Shown piece after piece: positions 35,588-47,939 of a stretch of 64,000 bases of DNA. The notes under the pieces were generated by a model, which saw nothing but the letters and a program-made list of their open reading frames with translations, ran no database searches and was not told the DNA's origin. The translations under genes and the position numbers were made by a program. Origin of the DNA: Lophium mytilinum (taxonomy: Eukaryota; Ascomycota; Dothideomycetes; Mytilinidiales; Mytilinidiaceae); the NCBI GenBank assembly GCA_010093605.1, contig MU004198.1, positions 192,456 through 256,455 of the forward strand. The letters are read 5' to 3'. The number at the start of each line of letters is the position of its first letter. Positions within the stretch are counted from its first letter, which is position 1.

Positions 35588-37235
35588 AAGGGTTGATACG
35601 TTGAGGATTGATTGGGAGAGGGCAAAAGCATGGGTTGGCGTAATGCTGTATTATAGTGTCCCTAGGGCCTGAGCGCGGTATGCTTCGATGTATCCTAGGG
35701 AATCCAGACTCCGCTATTGCGTTTGATCGTTGACACAACGTACATGAAAGCGTCGCCCAAGATATGAGCACCGGACTGCCTATATTTCACTGGGTTTTCT
35801 CCCTGTTCAGGCAACAGACGTAGAAACGTGTCGCATAAGTCCGGTCAGACTTCCGGATAACACTAGCATGGAGAGTTCGAGAAATGCTATAGTCCATATC
35901 TCCTCTACACACAACCTTGCTCCCCTACTTCTTCCTCAACTCAGCGACCATTGTTTCAACTTCAAGCAGGCCGTACGAACAACCGCAACGGATCGAAGTG
36001 TTGTGTACCCCGCCGGGATCATCTTTGCCCCTGGACCAGCCTCATCATATCAGAGCACAACCTAACATCCTCTTTAGACGCTTGCTCTACAGTTTCTATC
36101 CCAGCTGTTCTTGAAAAGGTGTAGGTAGGAACCACTCTCGACACCAGCACTTCCGCGGTGAAGGGAAGAGAGCTCCTGCGTCCAGCGAGTTTCCGTGCTT
36201 TTCTGATCCAGCAATATTGACGGAATCGTCGTCTCAAACTTCATGCCCACATGTTAACCTGTGACGGCAGAGCAAGGCTCTATGTGAGATTATGGAGCGG
36301 CTAGGGGCTAGGGTCTGTTTTATGTGAGTCGAATGGGGGCAGTATTCTTTGTTCAACAGGCTCTTGTTGGCGATAGGGTCTGGGACGAGACGGAGATACA
36401 CGGAAAATAGGGATGGGTGAACATATGTTTGAAGGGAATGAGGGGTCGGGGGGGCACTTTATGGGTAACGTGGGGAACTCTGATGAGTGTGCTCGTGTAG
36501 TGATGATCGTTCTTTGTTGAGCTTAGAGGGTAGAGCTTTGGGGTGAATCAGGGGTGAATAAATGAGAAGAATGATGATCCGGGCGGGCGTGTATGAGAGG
36601 GTAGGCGAGGAGGTCACGCAAAGACCTCGAATAAGGCAGGTGTATTTGAGCATAGAGAAATAGATCGAAAATAATAGCTCCCCTAAACGAGCTCTCAGAT
36701 ACATAGTTGCCGTTACCTACCAAAATTTCCACAAACATGATCTAAGAAGCCTCCAAGAACGCACACAAGAAATAAGTATAAGCGAGGGGCCCCCAAGCCG
36801 CCAGCATTGAGTCTCCGCTATTCCAACCAGACAGAGATCGCCGGACTACAGCAGAACCCTCATACATCCAAGCACTGTGTCCAATGAACTGTACGCATTC
36901 AAAAGTCCAATAATTCACGATCTTCAGAGGTCGTTGCCAATGCTCTCTCCAAGTACGTAGACAGATGCACGATGTAAAAGCCATCACCTAGGAGTCCTGA
37001 TCATGTCCCCCCGAAGCGCCCTGCCTACCGCAGAGATGGCTAAAAGACCGCTAGAAAACAACGATCTATATACCTCGAACCATGTTGAAGTGGCCTGCCG
37101 AAAGACACTCTATCGCCAGCCACAATGATGTAAGGGGGTGTATTGAGCGGGACTGGGAGCCCCGAGAGTCAGTCGTTCTAGAGAATCCATCGCAGTACTC
37201 GCGTCACGGGAGAGGCCGGCCGAGACTCGCCGCGT
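35588..37235. other. intergenic between convergent PHB1 and deaminase genes
   Basis: 1.65 kb holding the 3' flanks of both genes. Open frames of 60-110 codons occur but none has a recognisable domain. No RNA gene or repeat was seen. Confidence 0.45.
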
Positions 37236-39438
37236 TCACTGGGGGAGACCGGTTTCATCTATGGTATCGGCATGGGCTTTATAGGTCTTGACGATCCAGG
37301 TACAGAAATCTGCCCATTCACGCCTGAAGATCTCGAGGCCGCGCTTCTTTTCTGCTTCGGAGAGGCAGCTGTACTCCAGGCTCCATTCGGCGAGTTGGCG
37401 CCAGCCGTAAATGTTCATCGTTGGTGTGCCGACCATTACTTGGTAGAACTCGTGGGACATGGAGTTGCTACGGGTTTTGGTTAGTTGGTGACTTTGCTCA
37501 AATAGTGGGAGAGAAAGTACCTGAAGAGGGACGGGTTGTCGCTGTTCACCGTGCACGGGATGCCGGCTGCTAGCAGTTGCGGGTATGGATGCTCTTTCAC
37601 GTTCCTGCAGAGATGTAGGAGCTCATTGGAGATCGGACAGAGCTCAATGCAGATGTTCTTTTTCTTGAACTCCTCAATCAAGTGAGGATGCTTGGTCAAG
37701 GAGAACCCATGTCCGATTCGCTTGGACTTCTTCAACAGCACAGCGTCGTAAAGATTCGAATTCTCTGGGTTTTGTCGCGCGGAGCCACCTGTGTCGAGTA
37801 AGGTCTCACCGGCGTGGAACATGAATGGGATATCAAGTTTCAACTGGTCGCAAGTCTCTTGAAATGCGACCAACTCCTTGTGATAGAACCCGATGTTGTT
37901 GGGCCGGTCTTCCGCTCCAACTAGATCAAACCCTGAAATAATTTTAGCAGCGCGCCATTTCTAGGTTGAGGGGCTACATACCACATATGAGGTCAGGGAA
38001 TTGGATCTTCAGCTCAATACAGTCTTTCATTTCTGCAATCATCCTCGTTTTCGGAATCGAGCGAGGTGTGCAATAGATAATCTTGAGGCCAAATGGGAAT
38101 TTGTCCTCGAGCCCCTTCGCCTTTAAATCTGCCTTCTTCGCTTCCACTCCGGCGATTATTAGTCTCATTTGCTCTGGATTAGATACCTGACCAATGCCGT
38201 CATTTTTCGGAATAGACTTGTCTAGCAGCATAGGACGTAGCTCAGCGTACATGATCTTTTCATCGATCATGCGCTGGATAGCATTGCCAATGTACCACTT
38301 GTAGACTTGTTCGTAGTTCAGAAGTCCTTTAAAGCAACGAGTGGCTTGATTGAAACGAGCCCAGACCCTGACACTAAATTAGCACGAAAGCTATGCGACC
38401 CTTGACTTCAATACGTACCCATTGACCGTTTGCCTGGGGCCATAGGCCTCGTCCTCACTTAGGACCATTTTGGTGATTAGCCACCGTTCTGCAGCATCGG
38501 GTACGAACTCTCCTTGAGCTGAGCTGTCAATTAATCCCCCATTGATCTCAGAATATTTAGTAAGGGCGTGGTGGCCCTTCGTAATGGTCTCATCTTGTCC
38601 ATACTTCTTAATCCACACCTCACGGAAGGTAGTCCACCTCATCCATAGATTAGGCGCGAAAGGTTCCTTCGCGTTGAACTTTCCTCCTTTCAGGTAATCA
38701 GGCGAGAATATATCCTGAGACACAGTGTTTTCCGGAACAACATTGAAGACTAGTTCCACTTGCTCGAGATCCTCCCTCTTTGTAATGGGCTGCGTGCCTC
38801 TAAGAAACATGTTGCTCATGTTCCGGGCCTCTCTAAGCAGGGTTTCTGGTTGGAGTTCCGCATTGAAATGGAGGTGCAAAAGAGCCCCTTTCGGTGCCTC
38901 AACGGAAATATCGTAAAGCTTGCTCTCCTTCTCGATACGATCCCTGTTGGTCAAAAATTGCCCCCCCATATCCAGAGTCCCAGGCTCAGGAATCTGCTCA
39001 GAAGGTAGATTGCCAAAGAGTACCCTGCGTTCATCTTCTCTGATTTTGCGTATGATTTCGCCGGCTTCGGCCTCCCTGTCAATCTTCCATTCTTCCGCTT
39101 TTTTAGACCAATGGTTTGACTTCTTGTCACCGTTCACAAGATTGACTCGACTATCCGTGTACGCCTGCTGAGTTGCATCGGCATCTATTTTCTCTTGAAG
39201 AATTTTGGCCGGGTCATCAAGAATGACAGGAGGCGGAGGCTTCTCTATATCCATATTGTCTATTGCTTGTGCCCCTGGATCTTGACTGCGTTTCCGTTTC
39301 CGCCTGGCGTCTGTTGATCGCAAGGATCTGCCACCCGCCGGTCGATTTGGAAGCTCTTCAGTACTCTTTGTGTCACGATTCGATCTGCAAAGCGTTAATC
39401 ATGTTCAAAATCCCCAGAGTATCTGACTGCAATGGCAT
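37236..39438 (-). CDS. ADGF/CECR1-type adenosine deaminase family protein
   Basis: The family hydrolyses adenosine to inosine with a zinc ion in a TIM barrel. Firm exons in minus order are 38419 upward, 37982-38367, 37521-37932 and 37236-37467, all in phase. Visible site residues are LLHLHFN (metal HxH), FHAGETLLDTGG (His and Glu), KRIGHGFSL, CPISNELL and NSDNPSLF (Asp). Starting at the Met at 39254 gives 621 residues. The frame stays open upstream to an acceptor at 39385, adding a basic RRKRKRS stretch; a tiny first exon 39428-39438 (ATG CCA TTG CA, weak GTCAGA donor) would fit in phase and is used for the outer limit. No signal peptide is seen in either version, unlike animal ADGF proteins, so it is probably intracellular. 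The exact start is uncertain. Confidence 0.85.
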
Positions 39439-40664
39439 GAGAGTAGAGTATGGGGCAGACAAACAATGAAGAAAGTAAGGAGCCGCACTTCGCCAACCAT
39501 CCCGTTCGGGTGCTGTTCGTGCCGCTCGATTCGATAGACCCTGGCTCAACCGGCATCCCTATTAAAGAGTTGGTATGTTGCGCTTTTCAAGTAGTTAGAC
39601 AGGCCTTGAGGTTACACAAATGCTTGATGATCGGGTAGATTCTGGAGAGGGCGGCGGATAATGAAGTATTTGCAGCCTGCAATAAGGCTGAATCTAGTAC
39701 CTTGGGCACTTTGAGAGGCTGAGTGAGAGCCCTGAGTCGTTTAAAAAGAATGACCCGCTTAACTCGAGGCGGTCTGCAAGTTCAATATCGCCGAACCAGA
39801 TGTTGAGGCCCGCTAACTAAATGCTTTGAGAATGGTCCCGAGCAGAGTAACCCTTTTATGGGTTGGGAAATGACCTGGGGGGTGGTGTTAGAGATGGGGT
39901 TGATTCAGCTGCGCCCCAATGTCACGGGGAAGGCTGACATTTAGAGTCATCTTCCCTTTGAACAGGACAGATGATGGTCCTGACAAGAGCAGTAAGAGAA
40001 AGAGAGGGCCGCAGAGTGTCTTTAAGAGATCAAAACAGTTCATATGATCAAATGCGAGACATGAAATTTGATGAAGGAATGCACTCATAGCGTGCCTGTG
40101 GTCTCAGCGCGACAACAAAGCTTCTTACATACACTGCGGGGCGGCGCACCCATCTACTGTCTGACACAGTATTACTTTCTTTTCGGTCTTTCGAGGTTTC
40201 GAGTCGCCGTACTGTGTGGTGATGACCAAGGTTGACTCGACCACGATGGGCCTCCGATCAGTCTGGTGCCTGGTGCGAAGCCTAGGGAATAGAGGTCCTG
40301 TAAGAGCAGGGTCAAGGTGGAGCAAGAGGTGGGGATCGCGACGTCAAGAAGCGCTTCTCAAGACAAGATTCCGGTCAGGGCCAGCGTACAGTAGGTGCTG
40401 CGACAAGCTTTGGTCCGAGCAAGGAAGAAGATGTGGTGTTTCAGCGCAGCGCAAAGAGGCAGCCATCAAGTCCCGCCCAGGCTGGAAAGATAGTGGCTAT
40501 GCTCATGCAAGTCTACTCTGTACTCGCCTCCAGCTCCCCTGCACGCCCACTAGACGGATTTCAACGGAATTACGCTAGTATCTGCACGGCGGTCAGCTAG
40601 GCTCGGAGGGGTAAGGGGTGTGCCGATTTTGGTGGTGACACTAATAAATTGGCACAGGGGGCTA
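39439..40664. other. deaminase promoter side and left flank of the first transposon island
   Basis: Normal-composition DNA with only short frames lacking domains (for example plus 40216-40578). CA and TG dinucleotides are common here and fall away after about 40700, marking the edge of the mutated island. Confidence 0.45.
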
Positions 40665-43600
40665 CCCTGGCCGCTATTGACGCGTGATTTTCATAAAAAT
40701 TGGATTTTAATTTCCACCCGTTTAAGGCCTCTATATACAGCTTAGGCTGCCCGGCTTAGTATTATAGATTATAAGGTTATAGGTAATTAGTGTAGAGCCT
40801 CTAATAATATAGATTAGACGTTGTTTTAGTATAATAAGGTAAGGATTTTATCTACTAGTTATTAGCACCTATATCTTATTTAATTTTAATTATTTAAATA
40901 TATTAAAATATAGAAAATTATTATAATTCTTATATTACTACCCTTATAGCCCTTCTAGATAGTATTATAGCTGCCGCGGCCGCTACTATTAATATTAGTA
41001 AGCTTGCAGAGCTATTAGATAAGAAAGAACATACCCTCGCTAATAATAAGGCCGCCAAGATAGATAAAATAGAGGCTAAAGAGAAAGTTAATAAGGTTCT
41101 AGATAGCTTTATTTCTTAACTATATAATCTACTACTATATAATTAGGTTAACTTTATGCGCTAGTTTAATAATAAGCTTACTAATAAGCGCGCGCGCTTT
41201 AAGATACGCTTTAACTATAAGAAAATTAGATAGTTAGCTATACTTCTCTAGCTTAATAAGATTAAGTATACTTACAGGCGTTATTCTTATTTAATTCTCT
41301 CGCTCTGCGTACTCCTTTAGCGCCTCTTAATACTACGCCGCTTTAGTAATATACTAGTAGTATTTAAATATAGCTACTTATAGCTTTATACTATATTTAG
41401 AGATACTATTATCTTTTTTATAAATTAGTAGCAGTAGCGGCTATACTAGAACGGGCGGCAGCTTACGCGTAAGAAGCTAGAGGAGTATATAATAGCTATA
41501 GAATTTTATCTAGATATTAGTAAAGTCTAGAGCTATATAAATAGAACTACTTGCCTAATTATATAGCTAAAGAACTTCTAGATCTAGTAGATAATATACT
41601 CTAGGTATAAAAAGTACTACTGCCTTAAGTTTTAGTCTATTATTACTTCTAATAGTATAATCTAGTCTCTTACTAGGCTATTTCTAGGTAGTACCGGTAA
41701 CTTTATAATAATAGAGGAGTCTAGGCTATCTATAAAGCTAGTAGAGCTATATAGTAACCTTCTACTAGAGAAAGTTTAGTATCTTTATAGTAATTCCGCA
41801 TATATTAATAGATAGGGCATAATTAGTACCTTTAAAGGAAGGCTAGAGAAATATATAGCTTAGCGCCCTAATTAATATTAGTATAATAGAGAGATAGTAA
41901 GCCTATATATAGCTATTAAGCATAGCTTTAGTTTAGTATTAAAATACTAGAGTTTTAGTTTATTTAGGTTAGTAATAAGAATAGAATTATTACCTATAGA
42001 AAGCTATTATATTATTACTATACTACTAATAAATTATTTAAGCTATTTCTAGGATAATTAGATAGCGGACGTGTATAATATAGGCACGCCTAATATTAAG
42101 GAGTACCTAGGCATTAAGAAGGGCGTATAGAAGTATAGAATTAAGGTTATAGTAGGCTAAATTATAGTATTACTATACTTATACAGCCTTTCTATTTTAT
42201 ATAGCCTTTCTGTTTTATTACTAGTATATAAACTAATATTACTACTACCTATTATATAAGAAATTAGCTAATTAGATGCGTTTATTTAGGTTTAGCTTCT
42301 ACTAGCTCGCAAAATAAGTAAGGAAAATTAAAACTCTATAGATAATATTAATTTTATGTCTACCTACTTTATATATATAAAACTAACACTAAAAATCTAT
42401 TAATTTATTTAAAAATAACTAGAAAATATAGCTAATAGTCGCCGCTATAATTTATACTACTTACTTTCTACCTATAAGTAATAGCGTCTAAAATATATTA
42501 GTTATAAGAAGCGGAACTAAAAAAATAGAAGTTTCTAGGGGTATTAGGCTTTAAATTAAGGCTAGCTAGGCTAGCCACCTCTATAGGGCTATATTCCTCT
42601 ACTAATAATACCCTCTTATTCTCTCCTCTATTAATAATACTCTTCTTTCTTTCTTTATTATTATTAATTGCACGTTCTATATTACTAGCAACCTTACTAA
42701 AAGTCCTACTATACTTAGCGCCCTTAGTTACCTTAGTTTAAATATAAGACGGCCGCTTAGAGTCTCTCTATATCTTTTCTATATTAGTAATTACCCTCTT
42801 ATAGTATAGTTAATTAGTAGTATAGTAGGATACCTGCAGCTTCTTATAGTTACTTACTATTTAAGTAGGATTTATTATAGCCTAGATAGAAATTACTAGG
42901 CCCTATATAAAGGCCTTAAATAACTCTCTCTATCTTACTATTATTCTCTTAATTTAAGCCTTAGCCTTAGCTATATAGCGCCTCTCTCTCTTATCTATAT
43001 AAGTAATTTAATACTTCTTAATCTCTTAACGCATATAGTATGCGGCTATAAACCCCCTATAGTATAGAGGTTCTCTACTAGGCCTCTACTAAGGCCGCGG
43101 CGCCTCCTCTAGTATATTAATATTATTAATTTCTCTCTTTATACTAATTAAGCGCGTAAGGTTAATAATAATAGCCTACTACTAGCTATTATAGGTTTAT
43201 ACCTTAGGTAGGCCTTAAAGCTTCTTTTTAATTATCTTATTTATATCCGCCGCCTTTATAATAAAGATATTAAGCTACTATAGATACTTATTATCTCTCT
43301 ATACTATTCTAGTCTTCTTTCTTTTACCCTTTTAGATAGTAATTCTCTTATTAATTTTATTCTTTAACTAATTATATCTATTATAGAAGTTATAGCCGCG
43401 CTCTATATAGCCTATAAGCTTATTTATTATTACTACTATCCTCTCTATATACGCTTTAAGCTAATACTTATAGGCCTAGTAGTAGTACTAGTTTAGTAGC
43501 TTAATAAAGTAGAGCTACTTAGCCGGCCTTAATTACTTATATATCTCTAGAGAAATAATATTATAGAAGGGCAGAAGAACTATTAAGGTATTCTTATTCT

Positions 43601-44480
43601 CTACTTTAGAATACTCTTAAGTTTATAGAATATTATCTATATTATTATCTAGCTTAATAAGCTCTAGCTATTTATTTGCGTTAATCTTATAGAGCGCGTA
43701 GTAAGGCCCTAGGGCCTATAGAGAAGCCTATAGAAGCTATAGAGGTATTACTAAAGGCTTAAAGTAAGAAATAATTAGATAGAAGAGTAGCAGCGCGTAT
43801 TATAGAACTATATATAGCTATAGAACTATACGCGGCTATAGAACTCTATATAGCTATAAAACTCTAGGCGCGGTATTAAGAAGAGAGAAAATATTAGGCT
43901 AGTAAGAGGATATTATAATATAATAAAAATTAAGGTTTATATAGAGATTATAAGAATTTAAGGCAGGAGCTAATAATAGATTATAATAGAGTAATTCTAC
44001 TACTAATAAAATAGTATATAGATCTTCCTTCTCTTAAATATTTAGTTAAGGGCTTTCTATAATATTTCTATATCTTCTACTTTCTCTCCTCTCTCTATAT
44101 TATTAGCCGGCTGTTTTTATTAAAAATAGTATTAAAAATATAAATCTTATTATATATTTAACCTTCTATATAGCCTTAGGCCTCCTTTATAGCCTTATAT
44201 ATAGCCTTAGGCCTTAATTATAGTATAGGTAATTATAATATAAGAAAGTTAAGAATTCTTAGAAGGATCTATAGATTATTAGGGCTATAATAAGATAGAA
44301 TAGGCTAGTAGCTTTATCTTAGCGGCGCCTTACTATATACGGCCTGCATGAGCTGCCTTAATTAGAGACCTTATCTAAGGTCTCCGGGCATGCAGGCCTT
44401 ACGCTAGGTATGCCGCTAACTAGGGGGCCCCCTACTAGTGGGCATTTTGTGAAAATTTGTAAATACCGAGCTAACCAGGG
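40665..44480 (+). mobile_element. RIP-mutated PIF/Harbinger-like DNA transposon
   Basis: About 3.8 kb of very AT-rich DNA with almost no CA or TG and very many TA, as RIP leaves. On the plus strand at about 41595-42160 a frame with many TAG/TAA codons still reads like the DDE_Tnp_4 domain of Harbinger transposases: YKKYYCLKFQSI, then LFLGSTGNF, LYSNSAY (family YGDPAY), IAIKHSF (family RIA-E-x-F) and a C-terminal NIGTPNIKEYLG. The acidic residues read as Asn and Lys, as expected from G:C to A:T changes, so the enzyme is dead. The minus strand of 42.5-44.1 kb may be the second gene such elements carry, but no domain can be read. Candidate degenerate ends: CCCTGG plus ATTTTCATAAAA at left (40665-40698), and the complement TTTTGTGAAAAT plus CCAGGG at right (44445-44480). 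No target duplication was found, so the borders are approximate. Confidence 0.75.
44341..44398. repeat. double palindrome near the right end of the Harbinger-like island
   Basis: Outer arms GGCCTGCATG and CATGCAGGCC enclose an inner perfect palindrome GAGACCTTATCTAAGGTCTC. The stretch keeps CA and TG, unlike the DNA to its left. It could be a subterminal hairpin of the element or an end of another one. Confidence 0.75.
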
Positions 44481-44913
44481 GCCTGTAGTAGCTCAAGCCT
44501 CATTACACCGATTTACGTGGCGAATTTCCTCCTACGGCCGTGCGATTCGTCTCTGAAATCCGTCTACTGGACCGCCAGACAATTAAGCACCAAGCGCCCG
44601 CCAGGCTGCAAGGCTCCACACGGTCTGCTCAAAATCGTACAAAGCGCGCAAGGCTGAACACCGCTATGCTCCCACTGGGATCGTATGGGGGCTGAGCGTC
44701 GTGCATCTCCCACTCCGCCATGAATCCTGCATCAGTCCCCTCTTGGCAATTCCAGTTTCGCGCTGTTTCTTTTGCCGCTGCTTCCTATGACCGGCCTCTC
44801 CTCGCCGCTCTCCCTACTTATATACTGGGAGCTGTCATTCGGTCCTTCATTTAGCTCTCCCCATAGCCATAGTCTCTAGCTTCACTGTAGTTCTCACCCA
44901 AAGCTCTGCCATC
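44481..44913. promoter_or_regulatory. promoter region of the four-helix membrane protein gene
   Basis: Normal-composition DNA between the island and the start codon at 44914. C/T-rich runs precede the start. No named site could be assigned. Confidence 0.35.
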
Positions 44914-46143
44914 ATGCATTGGGTCACCGGTGGCCTCCATAATTTCCAGCTCGATATCGTTGGTTTCCTTGCCATCCTCGGTGAAGGATCCGTGCTCGCA
45001 AATGCCCAAGTGTCAACCCTCTCCAAGTGGATCTTCCTGCCTCGTCTTCTTCCCGCACCACAAGCCCTTCTCCGGCCCTCGAGGCCCTCCAAACTCGAGC
45101 CCCATCCGGGGCGAGTAACTGGAGTTTTTTCAGGGAACGACAGACCCTCCATAAACCACATCGGAAACATTGTTTGGTATATTAGGCCCCTGTACTTCAA
45201 ATTCGTTGGCCAGCTTTTGCTAACTCGGTGTAGCGATGGAAACTCCATGGACGACTACTCGGTCCGCTGCGTTACGGTAACACGAGTGAGCCCTAAGCAA
45301 GCCAAATCGAAGACCGTAGGCCCGCTCACCGGCATACTATTCCTCGGTGCGAGCCTCTCCTCCATCCTCCTCGCCGTCTCGATCTATTGGGGCGACGGCA
45401 TGTCGCTCCTCGCAACCGCCCTCCTCTCCCTCCTCTCCTCCCTCATCGGATGGGGAAACCACTGGAAACTACACCTGCCCAAGCGCATGGAGAAGTCTGG
45501 CAACGTTCCCCGGGGCGACGTGGTGATCCGATATCCTAAGGGTAGCTTTCTCGTCGTCAAGTGCGAAGAAGACGTCGCCCGTGAGCTCTACTTCGCTCCG
45601 GAGTCCATCGAATACACCTTGAGCCACGCTCCGGCATACCGCATGCTCTCGCTGCTGGGCACCCTGATGCTCATGGGCGGCGTCATTGCGTTGGCTAACG
45701 CAGAGCCGAGGCTGCAGATTGTATGGGCAGGCTTCTATATGCTGCTCAACGCTGCGTATTGGACTGTCGCTGCGCTGCCTGCGAAGCTCCACTGGGATAC
45801 GTCGTGCTTTAAGGTGACGATGGAAGCGCTGTCGGATAGTGATAAGGATGTTAAAGGCTATCCGAGCAAGAACACGACGTTCACCCAAGCGCTGTGGAAA
45901 GTCATTGTCCTCACCAGGAACGCGAACTGGGCGCGGCGAGGTGAAGCAGCACCGGATACTAAAGCATGGCGGGCGTGGATGAACGACGCGCAATTCACCG
46001 CTCAGGATGTCAAGGAAGCCGAAATCCAAGTTGCTGATGGGATTAAGACGTGGCAAGTCCCGGTGTGGAACGCGCAAGAACGTCTCCGAGAGCTGTTGGA
46101 CGAGCAGCGGGCCGAAGAAGAGAAGGGGGTTGAAGAGGTTTGA
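44914..46143 (+). CDS. uncharacterised multi-pass membrane protein, 409 aa
   Basis: A single-exon frame with no named domain I can recognise. The N-terminal part has a weakly hydrophobic stretch, then at least four clear membrane segments: GPLTGILFLGASLSSILLAV, GMSLLATALLSLLSSLIGWG, YRMLSLLGTLMLMGGVIALA and IVWAGFYMLLNAAYWTVAAL. Between helices 2 and 3 is a soluble segment of about 65 residues, and the C-terminal 110 residues are charged and end in a Glu-rich coiled-coil-like tail. Codon use and the long intact frame support a real gene. It sits 430 bases from the right end of the Harbinger-like island and shows no RIP-like damage. The function is unknown. Confidence 0.75.
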   Translation: MHWVTGGLHNFQLDIVGFLAILGEGSVLANAQVSTLSKWIFLPRLLPAPQALLRPSRPSKLEPHPGRVTGVFSGNDRPSINHIGNIVWYIRPLYFKFVGQLLLTRCSDGNSMDDYSVRCVTVTRVSPKQAKSKTVGPLTGILFLGASLSSILLAVSIYWGDGMSLLATALLSLLSSLIGWGNHWKLHLPKRMEKSGNVPRGDVVIRYPKGSFLVVKCEEDVARELYFAPESIEYTLSHAPAYRMLSLLGTLMLMGGVIALANAEPRLQIVWAGFYMLLNAAYWTVAALPAKLHWDTSCFKVTMEALSDSDKDVKGYPSKNTTFTQALWKVIVLTRNANWARRGEAAPDTKAWRAWMNDAQFTAQDVKEAEIQVADGIKTWQVPVWNAQERLRELLDEQRAEEEKGVEEV

Positions 46144-46792
46144 GTCGCTTTGACCCGAGTGTTTCTGAAGCGTTTCGCATTACCCATCACGCATCATGAC
46201 GTTACGATCTCAAAAGCACCTTCGCTCCTTATATTTTGCCATTTAGCGATTTTGGTCATTTCAGCGCTTTCTTAGCGAGTTGTAATTGCATAGGTGTTGG
46301 ACTACCACTGGCAGCATTATCATCATCAGCCTCATTTTTATCATCATCAGCCCTAATTCGAGCGATTTCTTCATTTGCGTATTTTGAGCGGTTGGCATAT
46401 CGCGTAGGCGCGTTGGGACACGATTGATTATTTAGATGAAAAGCTTGGATAGCCACACTGTCAATACAGTTGAAACAAACTCACCGATCATAACACACTT
46501 TTTGATGCTATCATACACTACGTGCCTCCACTGATGCTCCGACTCATTTCATCGGGCTTGGCGTACTCAATTGCAGACTTCTTAGGACACGCAACGCCTG
46601 TACAGTAACTCTGCAGAACACCGAAGCACATATTGTCTGCTTTTACACTGTAACTAAGTTAGTGAGGAGCCTGTGGGCACCACGCTTCCCAGGTCTCTGC
46701 CATACCTGCTTCATCCATAGGGTATCGTATCTTCCACACCAACAACTAGGTAACTCCCTCAATCCAAAGCAACCCGCCCCACCACAGCAGTC
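46144..46792. other. intergenic between convergent genes
   Basis: 650 bases with the 3' flanks of the membrane protein gene (+) and RRP46 (-). No gene, RNA or repeat was recognised. Confidence 0.45.
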
Positions 46793-47646
46793 TTACGCAG
46801 CCGTCCGCCACCTCATCTCCCTCCCCACCTTCCCCTCCACCACCCCCCTCAAAAACTCCTGCCCATTCTCCACCTCCCCATCCACCTCCATCCCCTCCAC
46901 ACTCTTACAGCACGCATCCTCCGCAACCTCACACGCGCTCTCCCACGCCCCGAACTCGAAATCCCCCTCGCTCTCCGCTAGCAGCAGCGCGCGCCCCACC
47001 GAGAACGCAAACACATGCAGCGAGCTCACCTTCGCGCTCGCGCGCACGAGCTCAGCGGCCGTCGGCGCACACTTGATCTTCCCCGCGGCGGTGATGGCGA
47101 CGAGAGTAGCGGAGAGGGTGGTGGAGAGTGGAATAGAGGCGGAGAGGAGGGCGAGGGTGGCGGTGGTGAGGAGAGGGGGAAGGACGGGGAGGGACTGCGG
47201 GTCGCGTTAGTATCGACATGCTTATTTGATTAGGATGCAGCGGTGTAGCAATACTGAAAACGAAAAACCGGATCCGTCGCCTACGCTGCTCTCCTCTTCA
47301 GGTAGGCTGGTGACTTGTAGCGTCACTTGGATCAGTGTTCGCGGGTGGGCGCGCGTGAGGATGATGTGGCGGAGGGTGCTTTGGATGAGGGATTCGAGGT
47401 GCCGCTCTCGCGGGCCTGGGGGGATTTAGTATTGTTAATTGAAGATATGTGTGTGGGATTTAATGTACCTCCAACACCAGCCGCCGGCCGCACATTTACT
47501 TCAATTGCTGCTTCCTCTGGTAGCTCGTCCCGTCGCGAGACCTCGACTGGTCCGTTGACGGCGCCGATGACGCTGTAGCCGTTCGCTGAGTAGGTCGCCG
47601 AGCCGTCGGCTTGGTGAAGGGGGGAGAGGAGGGCTTGGGGTGCCAT
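46793..47646 (-). CDS. RRP46: exosome complex RNase PH-like subunit RRP46, 236 aa
   Basis: Rrp46 is one of six RNase PH-fold proteins that form the inactive ring of the RNA exosome, which processes and degrades RNA in nucleus and cytoplasm. Exons in minus order are 47469-47646, 47285-47415 and 46793-47194; phases fit and give 236 residues. The N-terminus shows LLSPLHQADGSATYS and ANGYSVIGAVNGPVEVSRRD, the RNase PH entry strands, followed by AAIEVNVRPAAG. The middle has RERHLESLIQSTLRHIILTR and HPRTLIQVTLQV, then LLTTATLALLSASIPL and a C-terminal half with LVRASAKVSSLHVFAFSV. The second donor is GTAGGC, as in transketolase. It diverges from PEX4. Confidence 0.88.
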
Positions 47647-47939
47647 TGTGAGGTTCAAGATATTAGATTATGGAATGTCGAAGGAGCTTTGTAAATATCA
47701 AATAATCCCTGCACCGAAAACCGAAACTGAGGTTTGTTTTGCGGGGCTGGCTTCTCCGGCCGCCGTGCTTTTGCCGATCGCGCTGATGACGGACGGGAAG
47801 CTCCAACCGCGGCTTGCTGTGTTGTTGCTTTTGTCAGTTGGCGCTCTCATTCACTTCCTAACAACACGACATACGACATCTGCATAGCTCAGCTTATTTG
47901 GTTTGTTTGTTTATTTACCTACATAGCGGATACTCCCGT
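47647..47939. promoter_or_regulatory. shared bidirectional promoter RRP46/PEX4
   Basis: 293 bases lie between the two opposite start codons, too short for two independent fungal promoters of usual size. No TATA box or named motif could be assigned with confidence. Confidence 0.6.

Noticed and set aside
40700-44400. Long terminal repeats or reverse transcriptase traces in the AT-rich islands
   Set aside because: The readable traces in both islands are DDE transposases with inverted, not direct, terminal repeats, so retroelements were not called.
40621-44533. Direct match CCGATTT-x-x-GTGG on both sides of the Harbinger-like island as a target duplication
   Set aside because: Harbinger elements make 3-bp duplications, the match is imperfect (11 of 13), and it does not abut the candidate ends.
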